Counted from the first letter of the stretch, positions 9,079 through 19,552 are shown. The stretch is 64,000 bases of DNA from Aquimarina intermedia (GCF_008124785.1 NZ_VNHU01000005.1:62001-126000); one strand, 5' to 3'. Translations and numbers: made by a program. Notes: generated by a model from the sequence alone, not told the origin.

Positions 9079-9095
9079 TGTTTGTTTTTTTAATT

Positions 9096-12000
9096 TTAAA
9101 ATCCTAATTCTAGACCGAAAATATATGATTTAACCTGAGGGTAACTAAATAATGAAAATGATCCAGGCACAAAAGTACCGTCTCCTTGGTTCCCAGACTC
9201 CGCAGAACCGAGTCCGATCTCAGGGTCTCCTTCATAGTCAGTAAACGTTAAAACATTTTGACCCGTTGCATAAATTCTTAGTTTGTTTATTGGTAAAGCA
9301 TCTAAGAACTTGCTAGGTAAAGTATAATCAAGCGTTAGGGTTCGAAGTCTAATAAAGTCACCTTTCTCCAAAAATCTAGTTGAGGTTTGATCCGCAGTAG
9401 CCTGGAATGTAGGGCTAGGTAACACGTTAGTGTCTCCTGGTTGCTTCCAGTAGTTAAAAGCTTCCGTTCTTAGATTTGCATCAATATTACCGATAGCAAT
9501 ACCAGATTGACGTTGGTTGTTTAGGATATAGTTTCCTCCACGGAAAACAAAATCACCTCTTAAACCAAAACCTTTGTATTTAAAAGATCCGTAAAAACCA
9601 CCTTGAAGATCTGCAATAGGAGATTTTCCTTCCTGAATTTGCAAGAAAGAATCACTGTAAGTCTCAGTGGTATTTCCATCAAGATCGACATATAAAGGTG
9701 CTCCATTATCCGGGTTTACACCTGCATATTCAACCAAGTAATAAGAATAGATATCTTCACCTTCTCTTAAGATATTGTTGCCAAAAGTACCGGTAATAAT
9801 ATCATCACCATCTACTAATTTCACAACTTCGTTATCTAAGAAAGTAACATTACCTCCTAAAGAAACTGACCAGTTATCCGTTCTTATAACGTCAGCATTA
9901 AGACTAAACTCAAAACCTTTGTTTTCAACTTCACCGATATTAGAGAATATACCATTGTCTTCATCTCCGGCAGTGTGAGAAATAGGTCTGTTTAACAATA
10001 AATCTTGAGAATTTTTCTTAAAATAGTCAATAACCCCACTCACGCGGTTGTTAAATAATCCAAATTCTAAACCGATATCCAAGATAGCTTGAGATTCCCA
10101 TTGAATCGCAGGGTTTCCAGCTCTCAAAGGTCTTAAAGCAGTATTTCCATTGTATGTTGTGAAATCCGCTGCATCAATATATTGAAAATCAGGAATATTT
10201 TGGTTTCCTGAAGTACCATAGGAAGCCCTTAATTTCAAATCATTAAAAACTGATCCTTCAAGAAAATTCTCTTTTGCTATATTCCAAGCTATACTTCCAC
10301 TATAGAAAGTACCGTACTTATTGTCTGGTCCAAATCTTGAAGATCCATCACGTCTAAGAGATCCTGAAAGGATATACTTTTCATCGTAATTATAATCAGC
10401 AAAGACTGCTTGAGAGAATAAGATTCTTCTAGATTCGTTGCTATCAGCTCTTGTAGCTTCAGCTGCAACATCTAAATATGGGATTTTAGGAGAAGGAAAC
10501 CCTCTGGCGTCCACTCTTAATTCATTTCTAATATTCTCATTATACTCCAATAAGACGCTCGCTGTTAAATTATGTAGGTCGTTATATGTGTCCGTATAGG
10601 TGAACAAGTTATTTACATTGTATTCAAAATCAACGTTTACGTTTTCTGTTTGCGTTCCCGGAAAGTTTGCATCCCCAATAAAACCTTGTAGTACACCACC
10701 AGGTAAGGAACGATTAGTTCTGTTAAATTTATTGTTTATTACACCTACAGCAAATCGATTTGAAAACTTTTCAGATAAAGTAATATCAGCAGATAAATTT
10801 CCAATAAAAAGAAGGTTTCTATTATCTTCAAGTTCCGTTTGTAGCGCTTGTGCTATCGGAAAGAAAATTCCTCCCCCTCTATTAAAAACAGGGTTTCCAT
10901 CGGCATCGTTTACAATGTTACCATTATCATCTCTTGCGTATAATGGTGCGTACGGGTTATAATCGTACATACCTCTAAACGGGTTTTGCACATTGTTTCT
11001 ATCTCTAGGTAAATCTGTAGTACTGCGTGCAGCAGAAACATTGGCACCTATTGCTAACCATTTTTTTGCTTGATACGTCGTATTCAATCTTGCAGATACT
11101 CTTTCAAAACCATCGATTCGATCAATGATACCAGTATCAATATTATAACCTAATGATAAGAAATACGTAAGATCTTCTGTACCTCCAGCAATAGATAGAG
11201 AGTTATTTTGAACAACAGAAGTTCTCAAAAGTTCCTCTTCCCAATTGGTGTCATAAGAAATTAACCTAGCTCTTTCAGCAGGCGTAGCAGTGTTACCAGG
11301 CAATCTATTGGCAGCACCAACACCTAAATCAGCATATTGTCTTTCGATCTCTAATTTCTGCTCAGCATTCATTAGGTCAAATGGATCAGCAATGCGTTCT
11401 CCAAAACCGTATGATGAATTAAAGCTGATTTTAGCTTCACCTGCTCTACCTTTTTTAGTAGTAATTAATACAACACCGTTTGCTCCTCTAGATCCGTATT
11501 TTGAAGCAGAAGCAGCATCCTTAAGAATTGAAAGTGATTCAATGTCATTAGGATTAATGTTGTTTAGAGGATTGAAGTTTTCACCCTCATTAATTGGAAT
11601 AGGAACACCGTCAATTACATATAGCGGTGTAGTACTCGCATTAATTGAACCTGTACCTCGAATTTGTACGAAAGCAGTGTTACCTGGTCTACCATTTGCT
11701 GCTGTAACCTGTACCCCAGCTGCTTGACCTTGAAGGATGTTGTCAATACTTGTCGTAGGGACAAAATCTTCAATGTCTTCCGCGCCGACAGTGGATATTG
11801 CAGCAGTTACGGTAGATCTTCGACCTACACCGTAAGCGGTAACAATAACCTCTTCCAATTCAGAAGCAGAAGCAGCTAATTCGACGTTGATAACATCAGA
11901 ATCAGTCACTGCAATTTCTTTTGTTTCAAAACCAACATAACTATACGTCAGCACAGCACCACGATTTGCAAGGATAGAATAATTCCCATCGAAATCGGTT

Positions 12001-12161
12001 TGTGTACCGTTTGTTGTGTTTTTGACAATAATGTTAACTCCTGGTAGAGGTAGACCTTTGTCGTCGGTCACTGTACCGGAGATTGTTTTCTCTTGTGCAA
12101 ATGTGAATTGCACAATAAACGCTAGGAATAGCGTTAAAATTCCACTAAACTTTGTTCTCAT
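9096..12161 (-). CDS. SusC/RagA-family TonB-linked outer-membrane transporter
   Basis: The protein has 1021 residues. Signal peptide 1-22 (FTFAQ), then a carboxypeptidase-D-regulatory-like domain (about 25-105, with GTVTDDKGLPLPGVNI), then the plug domain (LQGQAAGVQVT, VQIRGTGSI, PLYVIDGVPI, ASKYGSRGANGVVLITTKKG) and a 22-strand barrel ending in FGLELGF. It imports an oligomeric nutrient across the outer membrane using TonB energy, together with the SusD downstream. Its 5' leader and signal peptide are nearly identical to those of the second susC at 16279-19473, although the rest has diverged. Confidence 0.95.
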   Translation of the reverse strand: MRTKFSGILTLFLAFIVQFTFAQEKTISGTVTDDKGLPLPGVNIIVKNTTNGTQTDFDGNYSILANRGAVLTYSYVGFETKEIAVTDSDVINVELAASASELEEVIVTAYGVGRRSTVTAAISTVGAEDIEDFVPTTSIDNILQGQAAGVQVTAANGRPGNTAFVQIRGTGSINASTTPLYVIDGVPIPINEGENFNPLNNINPNDIESLSILKDAASASKYGSRGANGVVLITTKKGRAGEAKISFNSSYGFGERIADPFDLMNAEQKLEIERQYADLGVGAANRLPGNTATPAERARLISYDTNWEEELLRTSVVQNNSLSIAGGTEDLTYFLSLGYNIDTGIIDRIDGFERVSARLNTTYQAKKWLAIGANVSAARSTTDLPRDRNNVQNPFRGMYDYNPYAPLYARDDNGNIVNDADGNPVFNRGGGIFFPIAQALQTELEDNRNLLFIGNLSADITLSEKFSNRFAVGVINNKFNRTNRSLPGGVLQGFIGDANFPGTQTENVNVDFEYNVNNLFTYTDTYNDLHNLTASVLLEYNENIRNELRVDARGFPSPKIPYLDVAAEATRADSNESRRILFSQAVFADYNYDEKYILSGSLRRDGSSRFGPDNKYGTFYSGSIAWNIAKENFLEGSVFNDLKLRASYGTSGNQNIPDFQYIDAADFTTYNGNTALRPLRAGNPAIQWESQAILDIGLEFGLFNNRVSGVIDYFKKNSQDLLLNRPISHTAGDEDNGIFSNIGEVENKGFEFSLNADVIRTDNWSVSLGGNVTFLDNEVVKLVDGDDIITGTFGNNILREGEDIYSYYLVEYAGVNPDNGAPLYVDLDGNTTETYSDSFLQIQEGKSPIADLQGGFYGSFKYKGFGLRGDFVFRGGNYILNNQRQSGIAIGNIDANLRTEAFNYWKQPGDTNVLPSPTFQATADQTSTRFLEKGDFIRLRTLTLDYTLPSKFLDALPINKLRIYATGQNVLTFTDYEGDPEIGLGSAESGNQGDGTFVPGSFSLFSYPQVKSYIFGLELGF

Positions 12162-12240
12162 TTTATGATTTATTTGAATTAGCCAGCTCCAAAAATGATA
12201 ATTTAATCGATATAAACCAACTTTTGTCCGTTAATTTTAA
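12162..12240 (-). promoter_or_regulatory. 5' leader/promoter block of the first susC, shared with the second susC
   Basis: The 22 nt next to the ATG agree with the bases upstream of the other susC (19474-19552) at about 20 positions, then similarity continues in blocks (CAAAAAT, TTTAAT/TTTAGC, ATAAAC, AACTTTT). No perfect TAnnTTTG box is present; an ATTTTTG stretch in both copies is the nearest candidate. The conservation outside the coding part suggests a common promoter or RNA leader. Confidence 0.5.
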
Positions 12241-13574
12241 CACGAATATATTTTGGATAGATGAATTTCTTAGTTTGAAAATGATTTTTTGAAGGTATCA
12301 TTTTACCTCGGGTTTGGAAATTTTAAACTCAACCAAAGAGTTGTATGAATGTTTAAATTTCAACCATTTATTTGATTTGTAATTAGTTATGTTAATTAAA
12401 TTATTTGAGATTAATCTGTGAAATTTGCATTATATTAAGGGTGTGCGTATTTATTTTTGCAATTTCTTAAAACAGAAAACATGTTTTTGAAGTATTTCTG
12501 GATGATTGTTTCTCGGAAATATTCTTTCATAAATTTCTTTTCATTGCTTAAATATAGTTTTCATAAGTGCTCTTTAGCTATGGTTAAGTTGATAACTTAG
12601 TATTGATAGGGCTGTTTCAATTGTATTATTTTGAGATAAATTTTAGTGTAGACTCCGTCTTAGCGAAGTTCTGTGGATAATTGTAGATTATACAATATTT
12701 TCTGCTGGCAGGAGATTTTTTACATTGAACTCTTTTAATTATTTGTTTATAGTATGAATAATGTGTTGAGCATTATAGATGCTTTTTGATGTAAAACGAC
12801 TGTTGGTATCCGATAAGAGTAATATTAACTATGTATTATTCTTTAGAAGGAAGAGGTTTGTTTCTTTGAATAGTAAGAGTTATTTATGTCAAAGTATTTT
12901 AATTGCAATGTTGAATTTTAGAATTTCAAATGAAAAGTGATGTGAAGTGAGTTATCAGGCACAGGGTTCTGATTAAACTTGACGTAATCTTAATTTATGG
13001 TAGTAATAGTTTAAATGGATGTACCATTAAAAAATTAAATCAATTATTTGGTTTAGTTACTAGTAAATTTGTTTTAAAAAGCGATAAGCAAATAGCAGTC
13101 TGCTGATAGATGATCTGAATAATTCTTGGAAGAGTATGAACTTATAAACTATGCTTGCTTCTTTGTTTGGTAGTTCATCTGTTAATAAAAGCGTCATGTT
13201 ATAAGATAGTTGAGTCATCGAATCCGACTGACTATGATTGTTCGTTACCATAAAATCTGATAGCGAATTGGAATATGGCTGGTTCGAATAGGATAACATT
13301 CTTCAAAGCTCGCCAAGCAACCTGAGTAATTCTGCGGTATAGCTACATGATATTTGAGGAGTATTTTGAATCGAAAACGTGGCACTTAATGATAAATTCT
13401 CAAAGTAGGTATTAGATTAAGGTGTAGGGTTAATAAATACATTTCAAACGGAAAGTTTTATAGTATACATTATAAGGAGTAAAACTTAGATTTCGATAAA
13501 GATTCTATGGCATATTATTTTTATAAAAGACGAATCATTACTTAAACTGTAAGAAATCAATTGCTATTGATAAT
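12241..13574. other. 1.3-kb AT-rich region without recognisable genes
   Basis: This interval lies between the susC promoter region and the terminator of the next operon. Reading frames are short and of poor coding quality; the longest minus-strand frame (13060-13299, 79 codons) has unusual composition and no neighbour support. I see no tRNA, no tandem repeat and no clear promoter. It may be decayed coding sequence, a long regulatory region or a small-RNA locus. Confidence 0.5.
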
Positions 13575-13608
13575 AAAAATCCGGCGAAGTTAACTTCGCC
13601 GGATTTTT
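13575..13608. terminator. Perfect 34-nt palindrome, bidirectional intrinsic terminator
   Basis: The two 17-nt halves are exact reverse complements (left half AAAAATCCGGCGAAGTT). It forms a GC-rich stem flanked by A on one side and T on the other, so it can stop transcription in both directions. It lies 93 nt beyond the last stop of the second sus operon on the minus strand. Confidence 0.85.
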
Positions 13609-13700
13609 CAAATTTAAAAATACCAATTTATACTAGAGTGGAATCTATATGTAAAATTTCGATTCTTATTTTACTGCAATGTCCAATTGGGTATGGACGG

Positions 13701-14843
13701 TTATTGAACAGCATCTTCTTCCTCTGCATAGCTGAATTCAAAAGAGTTTGTGTTGTTGATAACTGATACGACATCAATTTTAATTAAACCAGTTGAATTT
13801 ACTTGTTCGCCATCTTCATTAGTTCTTTGAATCTTATACACGTAAACATCATTAGGCTGTACATTAGATATTTCATTTACCGGTGTTCCCAAATCGTAAG
13901 CAGCTTCTGCTCTGAGTAGATCTTTTTCATCGAAAATTTCAGTAGCATCGCTGGATGTAATTTTCACAAATGTTATTTGTGTCGACGCTGCGGCCTTAAA
14001 ACCAAAAATGGTGTTGTCGAAAGTAATTTCAGGATCCGCAATTAAAGAACTTTCTAGCAAGTTATAATTGCTGGTTGTAGTATTTAAAGTTGCACCTCCT
14101 GAGATACCGTCGATACGCTGTGTGTCAACAAATACTTTGACTTCATCACCGACAGCAGAAAGAGCACCGCTGAAAGCTGTAACTTTAAAATAAATGGTAT
14201 CATTTAATGTAAAGTCTTCTCCTTGAAAAATATATTCCGATTTAGAAGTATGCCAATCTCCTGTTGGAGCAGGAATCTCTGTATAAGTTCCATCAAAAAA
14301 CACTTTTTGTTCGATAATTACACGATCTACCTCAGCGGAACTTGTTGTTATCTCGTATTTTAAAGTATCATTAATAGTTGTTTCAGCTTCGATGACGGAA
14401 GAAGTTGCAGAAGCATCTACGGGATTATATATAGAGATTGTTTTAATTGAGGTTGAAGAAGGGGCTATACCAGAGGTCGTTAAGTGAACAACAGCCTGGT
14501 CTTTATTAGCTTCTTCGAGTGAAAGATCCAGAGTAGCACTTGATAAAGAAATGGTGCCTTCATTGCCTACTAAAGAAACTGTTCCTATCTCTGTAAGATT
14601 GCTTACATTTTCTCCCTGTAAAGATATAACAACTGATTCGACAGAAGCCTCGTTTGCAGAAGTGGCGGTAACTGTAAATTCTGTATTCTGATCCAGTGTA
14701 GAGATACGGGAAGGAGCTATGGAAACTGCAGCTGCATTTTCCTGAAAGGTGACTCCATTCACATCGTCATCACTACAGGATATCATAGCTATTACAGGAA
14801 TGGTAAATGCTAAATATCGCTTTATATGATTTATTTTTTTCAT
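13701..14843 (-). CDS. Surface lipoprotein in SusE-like position of the sus operon
   Basis: The protein has 380 residues. Signal peptide ends in AMISC, with the Cys at about residue 23 followed by SDDD, matching the acidic export signal that sends Bacteroidota lipoproteins to the cell surface. The body is Thr/Ser/Val-rich and looks like two or three Ig-like beta-sandwich domains (about 40-140, 140-250, 250-375). It is third in the operon, 30 nt after SusD. By position it resembles SusE/SusF-type accessory binding proteins, but I see no family signature and the ligand is unknown. Confidence 0.7.
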   Translation of the reverse strand: MKKINHIKRYLAFTIPVIAMISCSDDDVNGVTFQENAAAVSIAPSRISTLDQNTEFTVTATSANEASVESVVISLQGENVSNLTEIGTVSLVGNEGTISLSSATLDLSLEEANKDQAVVHLTTSGIAPSSTSIKTISIYNPVDASATSSVIEAETTINDTLKYEITTSSAEVDRVIIEQKVFFDGTYTEIPAPTGDWHTSKSEYIFQGEDFTLNDTIYFKVTAFSGALSAVGDEVKVFVDTQRIDGISGGATLNTTTSNYNLLESSLIADPEITFDNTIFGFKAAASTQITFVKITSSDATEIFDEKDLLRAEAAYDLGTPVNEISNVQPNDVYVYKIQRTNEDGEQVNSTGLIKIDVVSVINNTNSFEFSYAEEEDAVQ

Positions 14844-14873
14844 TTCAATATGTTTAGATGTTGAGAATAAATA

Positions 14874-16265
14874 TTAATTAGATGGATAAACCCAGGTATC
14901 GTCATCTAACAAGTGCCCTCCTTGATTTTGAATTGCTGCATTATATGATTCTGAGTTAGTTGTACGCTCTGTAATCGGATATAATAATCTTCTTGGTATC
15001 ACACCACTTTGATTATTTCCATTAACACCATTTATATTTGGAGTTAGATCAGGGTACCCTGTTCTTCTATAATCGTTCCAAATTTCAATTGCTGAATTGC
15101 CATACAGCGCCTTGTATTTTTCATTGATAATCACTTCGATCTGGTTTTCGATGGATCCAGTGAGAACTACTCCTACTAAATAAGCGTCAATTTCTGAAGC
15201 GCTAATTCCTAAAAGTTCCATATTTGCTGTGATAGCTTCTATGAGCGCAGCAGTTCCGTCCTGTCCTGTTCTTACTAAAGCTTCTGCTTCTATAAACTTT
15301 GTTTCAGCGTAAGAAATAAGAAAAGAGGGAGAATTAAGTTGTGCCCAGAATAAATCTGAATTTCCATCCTGATAGTAAAGAAAACCACCATCACCACTTG
15401 CAACCATGTACTTGGATTTTCTTGGATCCCCATTCATAGTGGTAGCTAAGTTTTTGTCAATTACCATAGTGTTAGGTCGTTGAAATCCAAACAATGCAGC
15501 AGGATGTCCCCCATTCTGAGTGTTTTCGAAAGTAAATGTTCCTTGTTCGGCATTACTGGTAATGCCATCAGAAATTTGGTCTAATGCTTTTTGTGCAGCA
15601 CTATTGTCAACAGATGTCTGATGCAAATAAAATCTAGCTTTCAAAGACCTTGCTATTTTAATCCAATCTGCTTCTGATGTGCCTGTTAGGTCCCCTTGGA
15701 TTCCAGTTTCGCTATCGGTTAATAAATCCACTATTGCCTCATCCAACAACCTTTGGATCGATATATAAACTTCTTCCTGTGAATCATAAGAAGGTGTAAG
15801 ATTTTCCGATCCTTCAAAAGCCTCAGTATATGGAATATCTCCCCAGATCGAAGTTGTTAAACCAAGGTTGGCAGCCATATATATTTTGGCGAGTCCTCTA
15901 GTTTTTACATCATCGTCTCTGGTTGTTCTTTTGATGATATCATCACAATCTCGCATTGATCCGGCGTACAATCCAAAATCCCATGGATTAGCTACATCAC
16001 TTTCTCCCACAACGTAACTTGTAAATGCTATCTGCTGAGCATCAAAACCTTCCCATTGTTGCATAAAAATTCCAGCATATCTACTTAGAACGGCTGTAAG
16101 ATTTCTGTGTGTCTGGGTCTGCATTATAGGGACGATAGCAAGTGACGGTACGTTGTCCCCGCCAGGTCTGGTTGGATCCTCGTTGATACTGCTATGCTCA
16201 CAAGAGCTTATTACTAGTATCAGTAATGCAGCACTGAGCTTTTTATATAAATTAAATATTTTCAT
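14874..16265 (-). CDS. SusD/RagB-like nutrient-binding lipoprotein (SusD-like_2 type)
   Basis: The protein has 463 residues. The signal peptide ends in VISSC (Cys about 22). The mature N-terminus carries NEDPTRPG and then YAGIFMQQWEG, and the C-terminus has AIEIWNDYRRTGYPDL and IPRRLLYPITE, blocks typical of the SusD-like_2 group rather than the classic SusD. It should pair with the SusC encoded 13 nt upstream. The two SusD proteins of this window belong to different subfamilies, so the two systems probably import different substrates. Confidence 0.9.
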   Translation of the reverse strand: MKIFNLYKKLSAALLILVISSCEHSSINEDPTRPGGDNVPSLAIVPIMQTQTHRNLTAVLSRYAGIFMQQWEGFDAQQIAFTSYVVGESDVANPWDFGLYAGSMRDCDDIIKRTTRDDDVKTRGLAKIYMAANLGLTTSIWGDIPYTEAFEGSENLTPSYDSQEEVYISIQRLLDEAIVDLLTDSETGIQGDLTGTSEADWIKIARSLKARFYLHQTSVDNSAAQKALDQISDGITSNAEQGTFTFENTQNGGHPAALFGFQRPNTMVIDKNLATTMNGDPRKSKYMVASGDGGFLYYQDGNSDLFWAQLNSPSFLISYAETKFIEAEALVRTGQDGTAALIEAITANMELLGISASEIDAYLVGVVLTGSIENQIEVIINEKYKALYGNSAIEIWNDYRRTGYPDLTPNINGVNGNNQSGVIPRRLLYPITERTTNSESYNAAIQNQGGHLLDDDTWVYPSN

Positions 16266-16278
16266 TTTGCTAATTTTT

Positions 16279-19200
16279 TTAGAAGTTAAGTTTTAAAGAA
16301 ACTGCATAACTTTTAGTATTAGGCTGGTTAAAGTAATCCAGTCCGATACCATTAGATGCTCCGGTAAGATTTGTCTCCGGGTCTACTCCAGGGTAGTCAG
16401 TATCTAACCATAAATTTCTTCCTGATACAGTAAGACTGGCAGAGGTTAATGGTATTCTGTCTATGATTTTAGAAGATAATGTATATGTTAAGGCTACTTC
16501 TCTCAATCGAACCCATGAAGCATCATAAACGTTATCTTCGGAAACTCCTCCGAATCCGTTTCGTACCCAGGCATTTCCTCCTAGCCCATTTGCAGGATCT
16601 GCTAGCGAAACTGCTGTGGTATTGGGTTGTCCATCAGATTCTCTAATCCCCTCAAAAACAACTGTCTGATTTCTTAGGTCACCAGTTTTTTCTGAAACTC
16701 CAAAGTAATCTATAATTCCACAAGTACCACACCAAATATCTCCGCCCTGGCGAATGTCTAAAAGCGCTGTAACAGAAAAATCCTTATAAGTAAATGTATT
16801 ACGGATACCCATTGTCCAATCAGGTATGGGGTCGCCAATAATACCGTCCTCAGAATCTACTAATGCCCAACCATCATCACCGATTAAAATATTTCCATTA
16901 TCATCTCTTTGATATTTACTTCCGAAGATGGCGCCAAAACTTTCTCCTGCAATAACTCTAGATGATGTAGAGTTAAATCCTGACAGTAAAATATTTTCTA
17001 CATTAGGCGCTAACTCCTCAACAGTATTTTCAAAAGTTGTGAAGTTTACATCAATATTCCAGTTAAAATCATTGGTTCTGATTGGAGCCAACCCTCCTAC
17101 TATTTCCCAACCTTTATTGGAGATGGTACCTGCATTAATTACACGTTCGGTGAATCCGGTGGTTGGAGATTGGTCAACTGGAATTACCTGATCTTCAGTT
17201 TCTTTTTCGTAGTAAGTAACATCCAGGGATAATCTTGAATCAAAGAATTTAAATTCACCTCCAAATTCAACCTCGGTAGTTACCTCTGGGCGAATGTCGT
17301 CATTTCCTAAACGTACCGATTGTTCAAAAGCCACGGTTGAGAAGATCGGAAATTCATTGGGGGTTATAAAACCATCACCACCAGCTAATCCAGGTGTGTA
17401 ATATGTTATAGTCGAATATATTGGTGCGTCATTACCGGTTTTACCATAAGATGCTCTTAATTTTCCATAATTAAAAGTAGAGCTTTCAAATAGTTCGGTA
17501 AATACAAAACTTAATCCTGTACTATAAGAAGTGAAGCTATTCGTGTCATCGGGTAAGGCTGATGACCAATCATTTCTTAACGAACCGTTTAGGAATACTA
17601 GATCTTTGTAACCGAAAGATGCGTTAGATATAAATGCATCCACACGTTTACGCTCGATGTTTTCAAAGTTGATCTGAGAAGAACTGTTAGAGATTTGGAA
17701 AAATCCTGGAATAGTTAATCCATTTCCAAGGACGTTTCTGATTCTCAAATTGGTTGAGTAATTATCATACCCGATTAAACCATTGAACGATATGTCTTCA
17801 TTTATGTTTTTATTAAATAATGCTAGTAATTGAGTGTTTATATTTTCATTAAATAAATTATTATCAAATACCGAACCCGCATTATTTGTCGCTGATCCGA
17901 CATCTATGCCTGATTTTCTTACATCTGAGTATCGATCATATCCCAAGACTCCTTTTAAAGTAACCCAGTCAGTAGGTTTATATTCAAAACTAGCTCTTCC
18001 TATAAATCGATTTAAATCATCTGTTGTTGGGTTTTTGGCAACAGTCCAGTATGGATTGTCATAAACACCCGCTCTGTAACTTCTTTGTCCGCCATCCGGG
18101 GTAGTGTAGGTGTCCGGATTAGAGGCCGCAGCACGTCCGGATAAACCATTTCCGTTATCAAATGTTGGAGTAGTACGAAACAAACCTAGTGTAATCCCTG
18201 AAATATTAGAACCTCTTTGTACTCTGGTTCCCCCTGAATTCACAAAGTTACCGCTGGCAGAAAGTTCCAATTTTTCGGTGATCATTGTACTTAAATCCAA
18301 GCGGAATGATTTTCTTTCAAAAAGCTCGGTGGGCGAAATACCGGATTGCTCCGTATTTCCTGCAGACATATAATATTTTGTTTTTTCTGTACCTCCACGA
18401 ACCGAAATATTTAGATCCGTTAATACTCCTGTTACAAAAAAGTCTGAATTATCGTATGCGACAGCCGGGCGACCATTTCCTGTACCCGCAGGTACAAGTC
18501 TTCCGTTCCTATCATAAGGATATGAGCTATCACCATCAAACTCTAAGCTGGATATAGCAGGTCCCCAGCTAAACCCTTCAAAAGTTTCTGGGCCTCTATA
18601 AGTAGCAACACCACCAACTGGTCTTCCTTGAGCATATTCTTTTTGAAATCCGGGGAGCTTATTTTGTTCGCTAAATTGCACATTCGACGAGATAGTAATA
18701 ATAGGTTTTCCAGTACGTCCCTTTTTTGTGGTGATCAATACTACACCATTCGCGGCACGTAGTCCATACAGGGTTTGCGCTGCAATTCCTTTTAGAATGT
18801 TGATAGAAGCAATATCGTTTGGATTAATGTCTATCGCTCTGTTTGATTGGTCAGTACCTCCTAAAGCATCGTTCAATCCATCATTTCCGTTATTTTCGCT
18901 GGAGTTATCAATAGGTACTCCATCTACAACAAATAAAGGGCTGTTTGTCCTAAGTACAGATGTGTTACCACGGATTCTAATGTTGGCAGAAGCTCCAACG
19001 GACCCAGATGAGCTGGTTATACTTACCCCCGCTGATTTTGCGGAAAGTGAATTAACCAAATTGGTTTCTCCTGTATTTTGAATATCGTCTGACGTTACGG
19101 TTTGAACTGAATAACTCAATTCTCTTGGGTTTGATTTAACTCCGAGAGCTGTGACAACTACTTCTTCCAGCTCAGCAGCCGATGCTTCAAGTTGAACGTT

Positions 19201-19473
19201 AATTGTAGCGTTAGATGAAACAGCTACTTCCTTATCAGCAAAACCTAAATAGCTAAATACTAAAATACTGCCTTCGGCAGATGAAATAGTATAAAGCCCG
19301 TCAAAATCTGTTTGTGTTCCAGAGGATGTGTTTTTAATTACAATGTTTACACCTGGCAGCGGCAACCCGCTATCATCGGTAACCTTTCCGGTAACTGTTT
19401 TTTGTTGCGCAAAAGATACGTGCACAATTAACGCTAGAAAAAGCGTTAAAATTCCATTAAACTTTGTTTTCAT
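16279..19473 (-). CDS. SusC/RagA-family TonB-linked outer-membrane transporter
   Basis: The protein has 1064 residues. Signal peptide (HVSFAQ), carboxypeptidase-regulatory-like domain (GKVTDDSGLPLPGVNI), plug (NSLSAKSAGVSIT, ANIRIRGNTSVL, PLFVVDGVPIDN, LYGLRAANGVVLITTKKG) and barrel ending in YAVSLKLNF. A segment with CGTC at about residue 910 is unusual for a barrel and may be in an extracellular loop. First gene of an operon with SusD and a surface lipoprotein. It imports a nutrient of unknown identity with TonB energy. Confidence 0.95.
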   Translation of the reverse strand: MKTKFNGILTLFLALIVHVSFAQQKTVTGKVTDDSGLPLPGVNIVIKNTSSGTQTDFDGLYTISSAEGSILVFSYLGFADKEVAVSSNATINVQLEASAAELEEVVVTALGVKSNPRELSYSVQTVTSDDIQNTGETNLVNSLSAKSAGVSITSSSGSVGASANIRIRGNTSVLRTNSPLFVVDGVPIDNSSENNGNDGLNDALGGTDQSNRAIDINPNDIASINILKGIAAQTLYGLRAANGVVLITTKKGRTGKPIITISSNVQFSEQNKLPGFQKEYAQGRPVGGVATYRGPETFEGFSWGPAISSLEFDGDSSYPYDRNGRLVPAGTGNGRPAVAYDNSDFFVTGVLTDLNISVRGGTEKTKYYMSAGNTEQSGISPTELFERKSFRLDLSTMITEKLELSASGNFVNSGGTRVQRGSNISGITLGLFRTTPTFDNGNGLSGRAAASNPDTYTTPDGGQRSYRAGVYDNPYWTVAKNPTTDDLNRFIGRASFEYKPTDWVTLKGVLGYDRYSDVRKSGIDVGSATNNAGSVFDNNLFNENINTQLLALFNKNINEDISFNGLIGYDNYSTNLRIRNVLGNGLTIPGFFQISNSSSQINFENIERKRVDAFISNASFGYKDLVFLNGSLRNDWSSALPDDTNSFTSYSTGLSFVFTELFESSTFNYGKLRASYGKTGNDAPIYSTITYYTPGLAGGDGFITPNEFPIFSTVAFEQSVRLGNDDIRPEVTTEVEFGGEFKFFDSRLSLDVTYYEKETEDQVIPVDQSPTTGFTERVINAGTISNKGWEIVGGLAPIRTNDFNWNIDVNFTTFENTVEELAPNVENILLSGFNSTSSRVIAGESFGAIFGSKYQRDDNGNILIGDDGWALVDSEDGIIGDPIPDWTMGIRNTFTYKDFSVTALLDIRQGGDIWCGTCGIIDYFGVSEKTGDLRNQTVVFEGIRESDGQPNTTAVSLADPANGLGGNAWVRNGFGGVSEDNVYDASWVRLREVALTYTLSSKIIDRIPLTSASLTVSGRNLWLDTDYPGVDPETNLTGASNGIGLDYFNQPNTKSYAVSLKLNF

Positions 19474-19552
19474 GTTATAATTTATTTGAATTAGCCTAGG
19501 TCAAAAATCAAAATAATTTAGCTGATAAACAACTTTTTAGCAGTTTAATTGA
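19474..19552 (-). promoter_or_regulatory. 5' leader/promoter block of the second susC
   Basis: The first 22 nt upstream of the ATG match those of the susC at 12161 at about 20 positions, and further blocks align up to about 75 nt. An ATTATTTTG stretch lies one base short of the TAnnTTTG consensus. The rest of the 463-nt divergent gap up to rpsL is AT-rich and holds the rpsL promoter. Confidence 0.5.

Noticed and set aside
10600..11879. Several 70-145 codon plus-strand frames opposite the first susC
   Set aside because: They lie fully inside a well-supported gene on the other strand and have antisense-type composition.
13060..13299. 79-codon minus-strand frame in the gene-less region
   Set aside because: No signal, motif, neighbour or promoter supports it; composition (many Ser, Asn, Tyr) resembles random AT-rich DNA.
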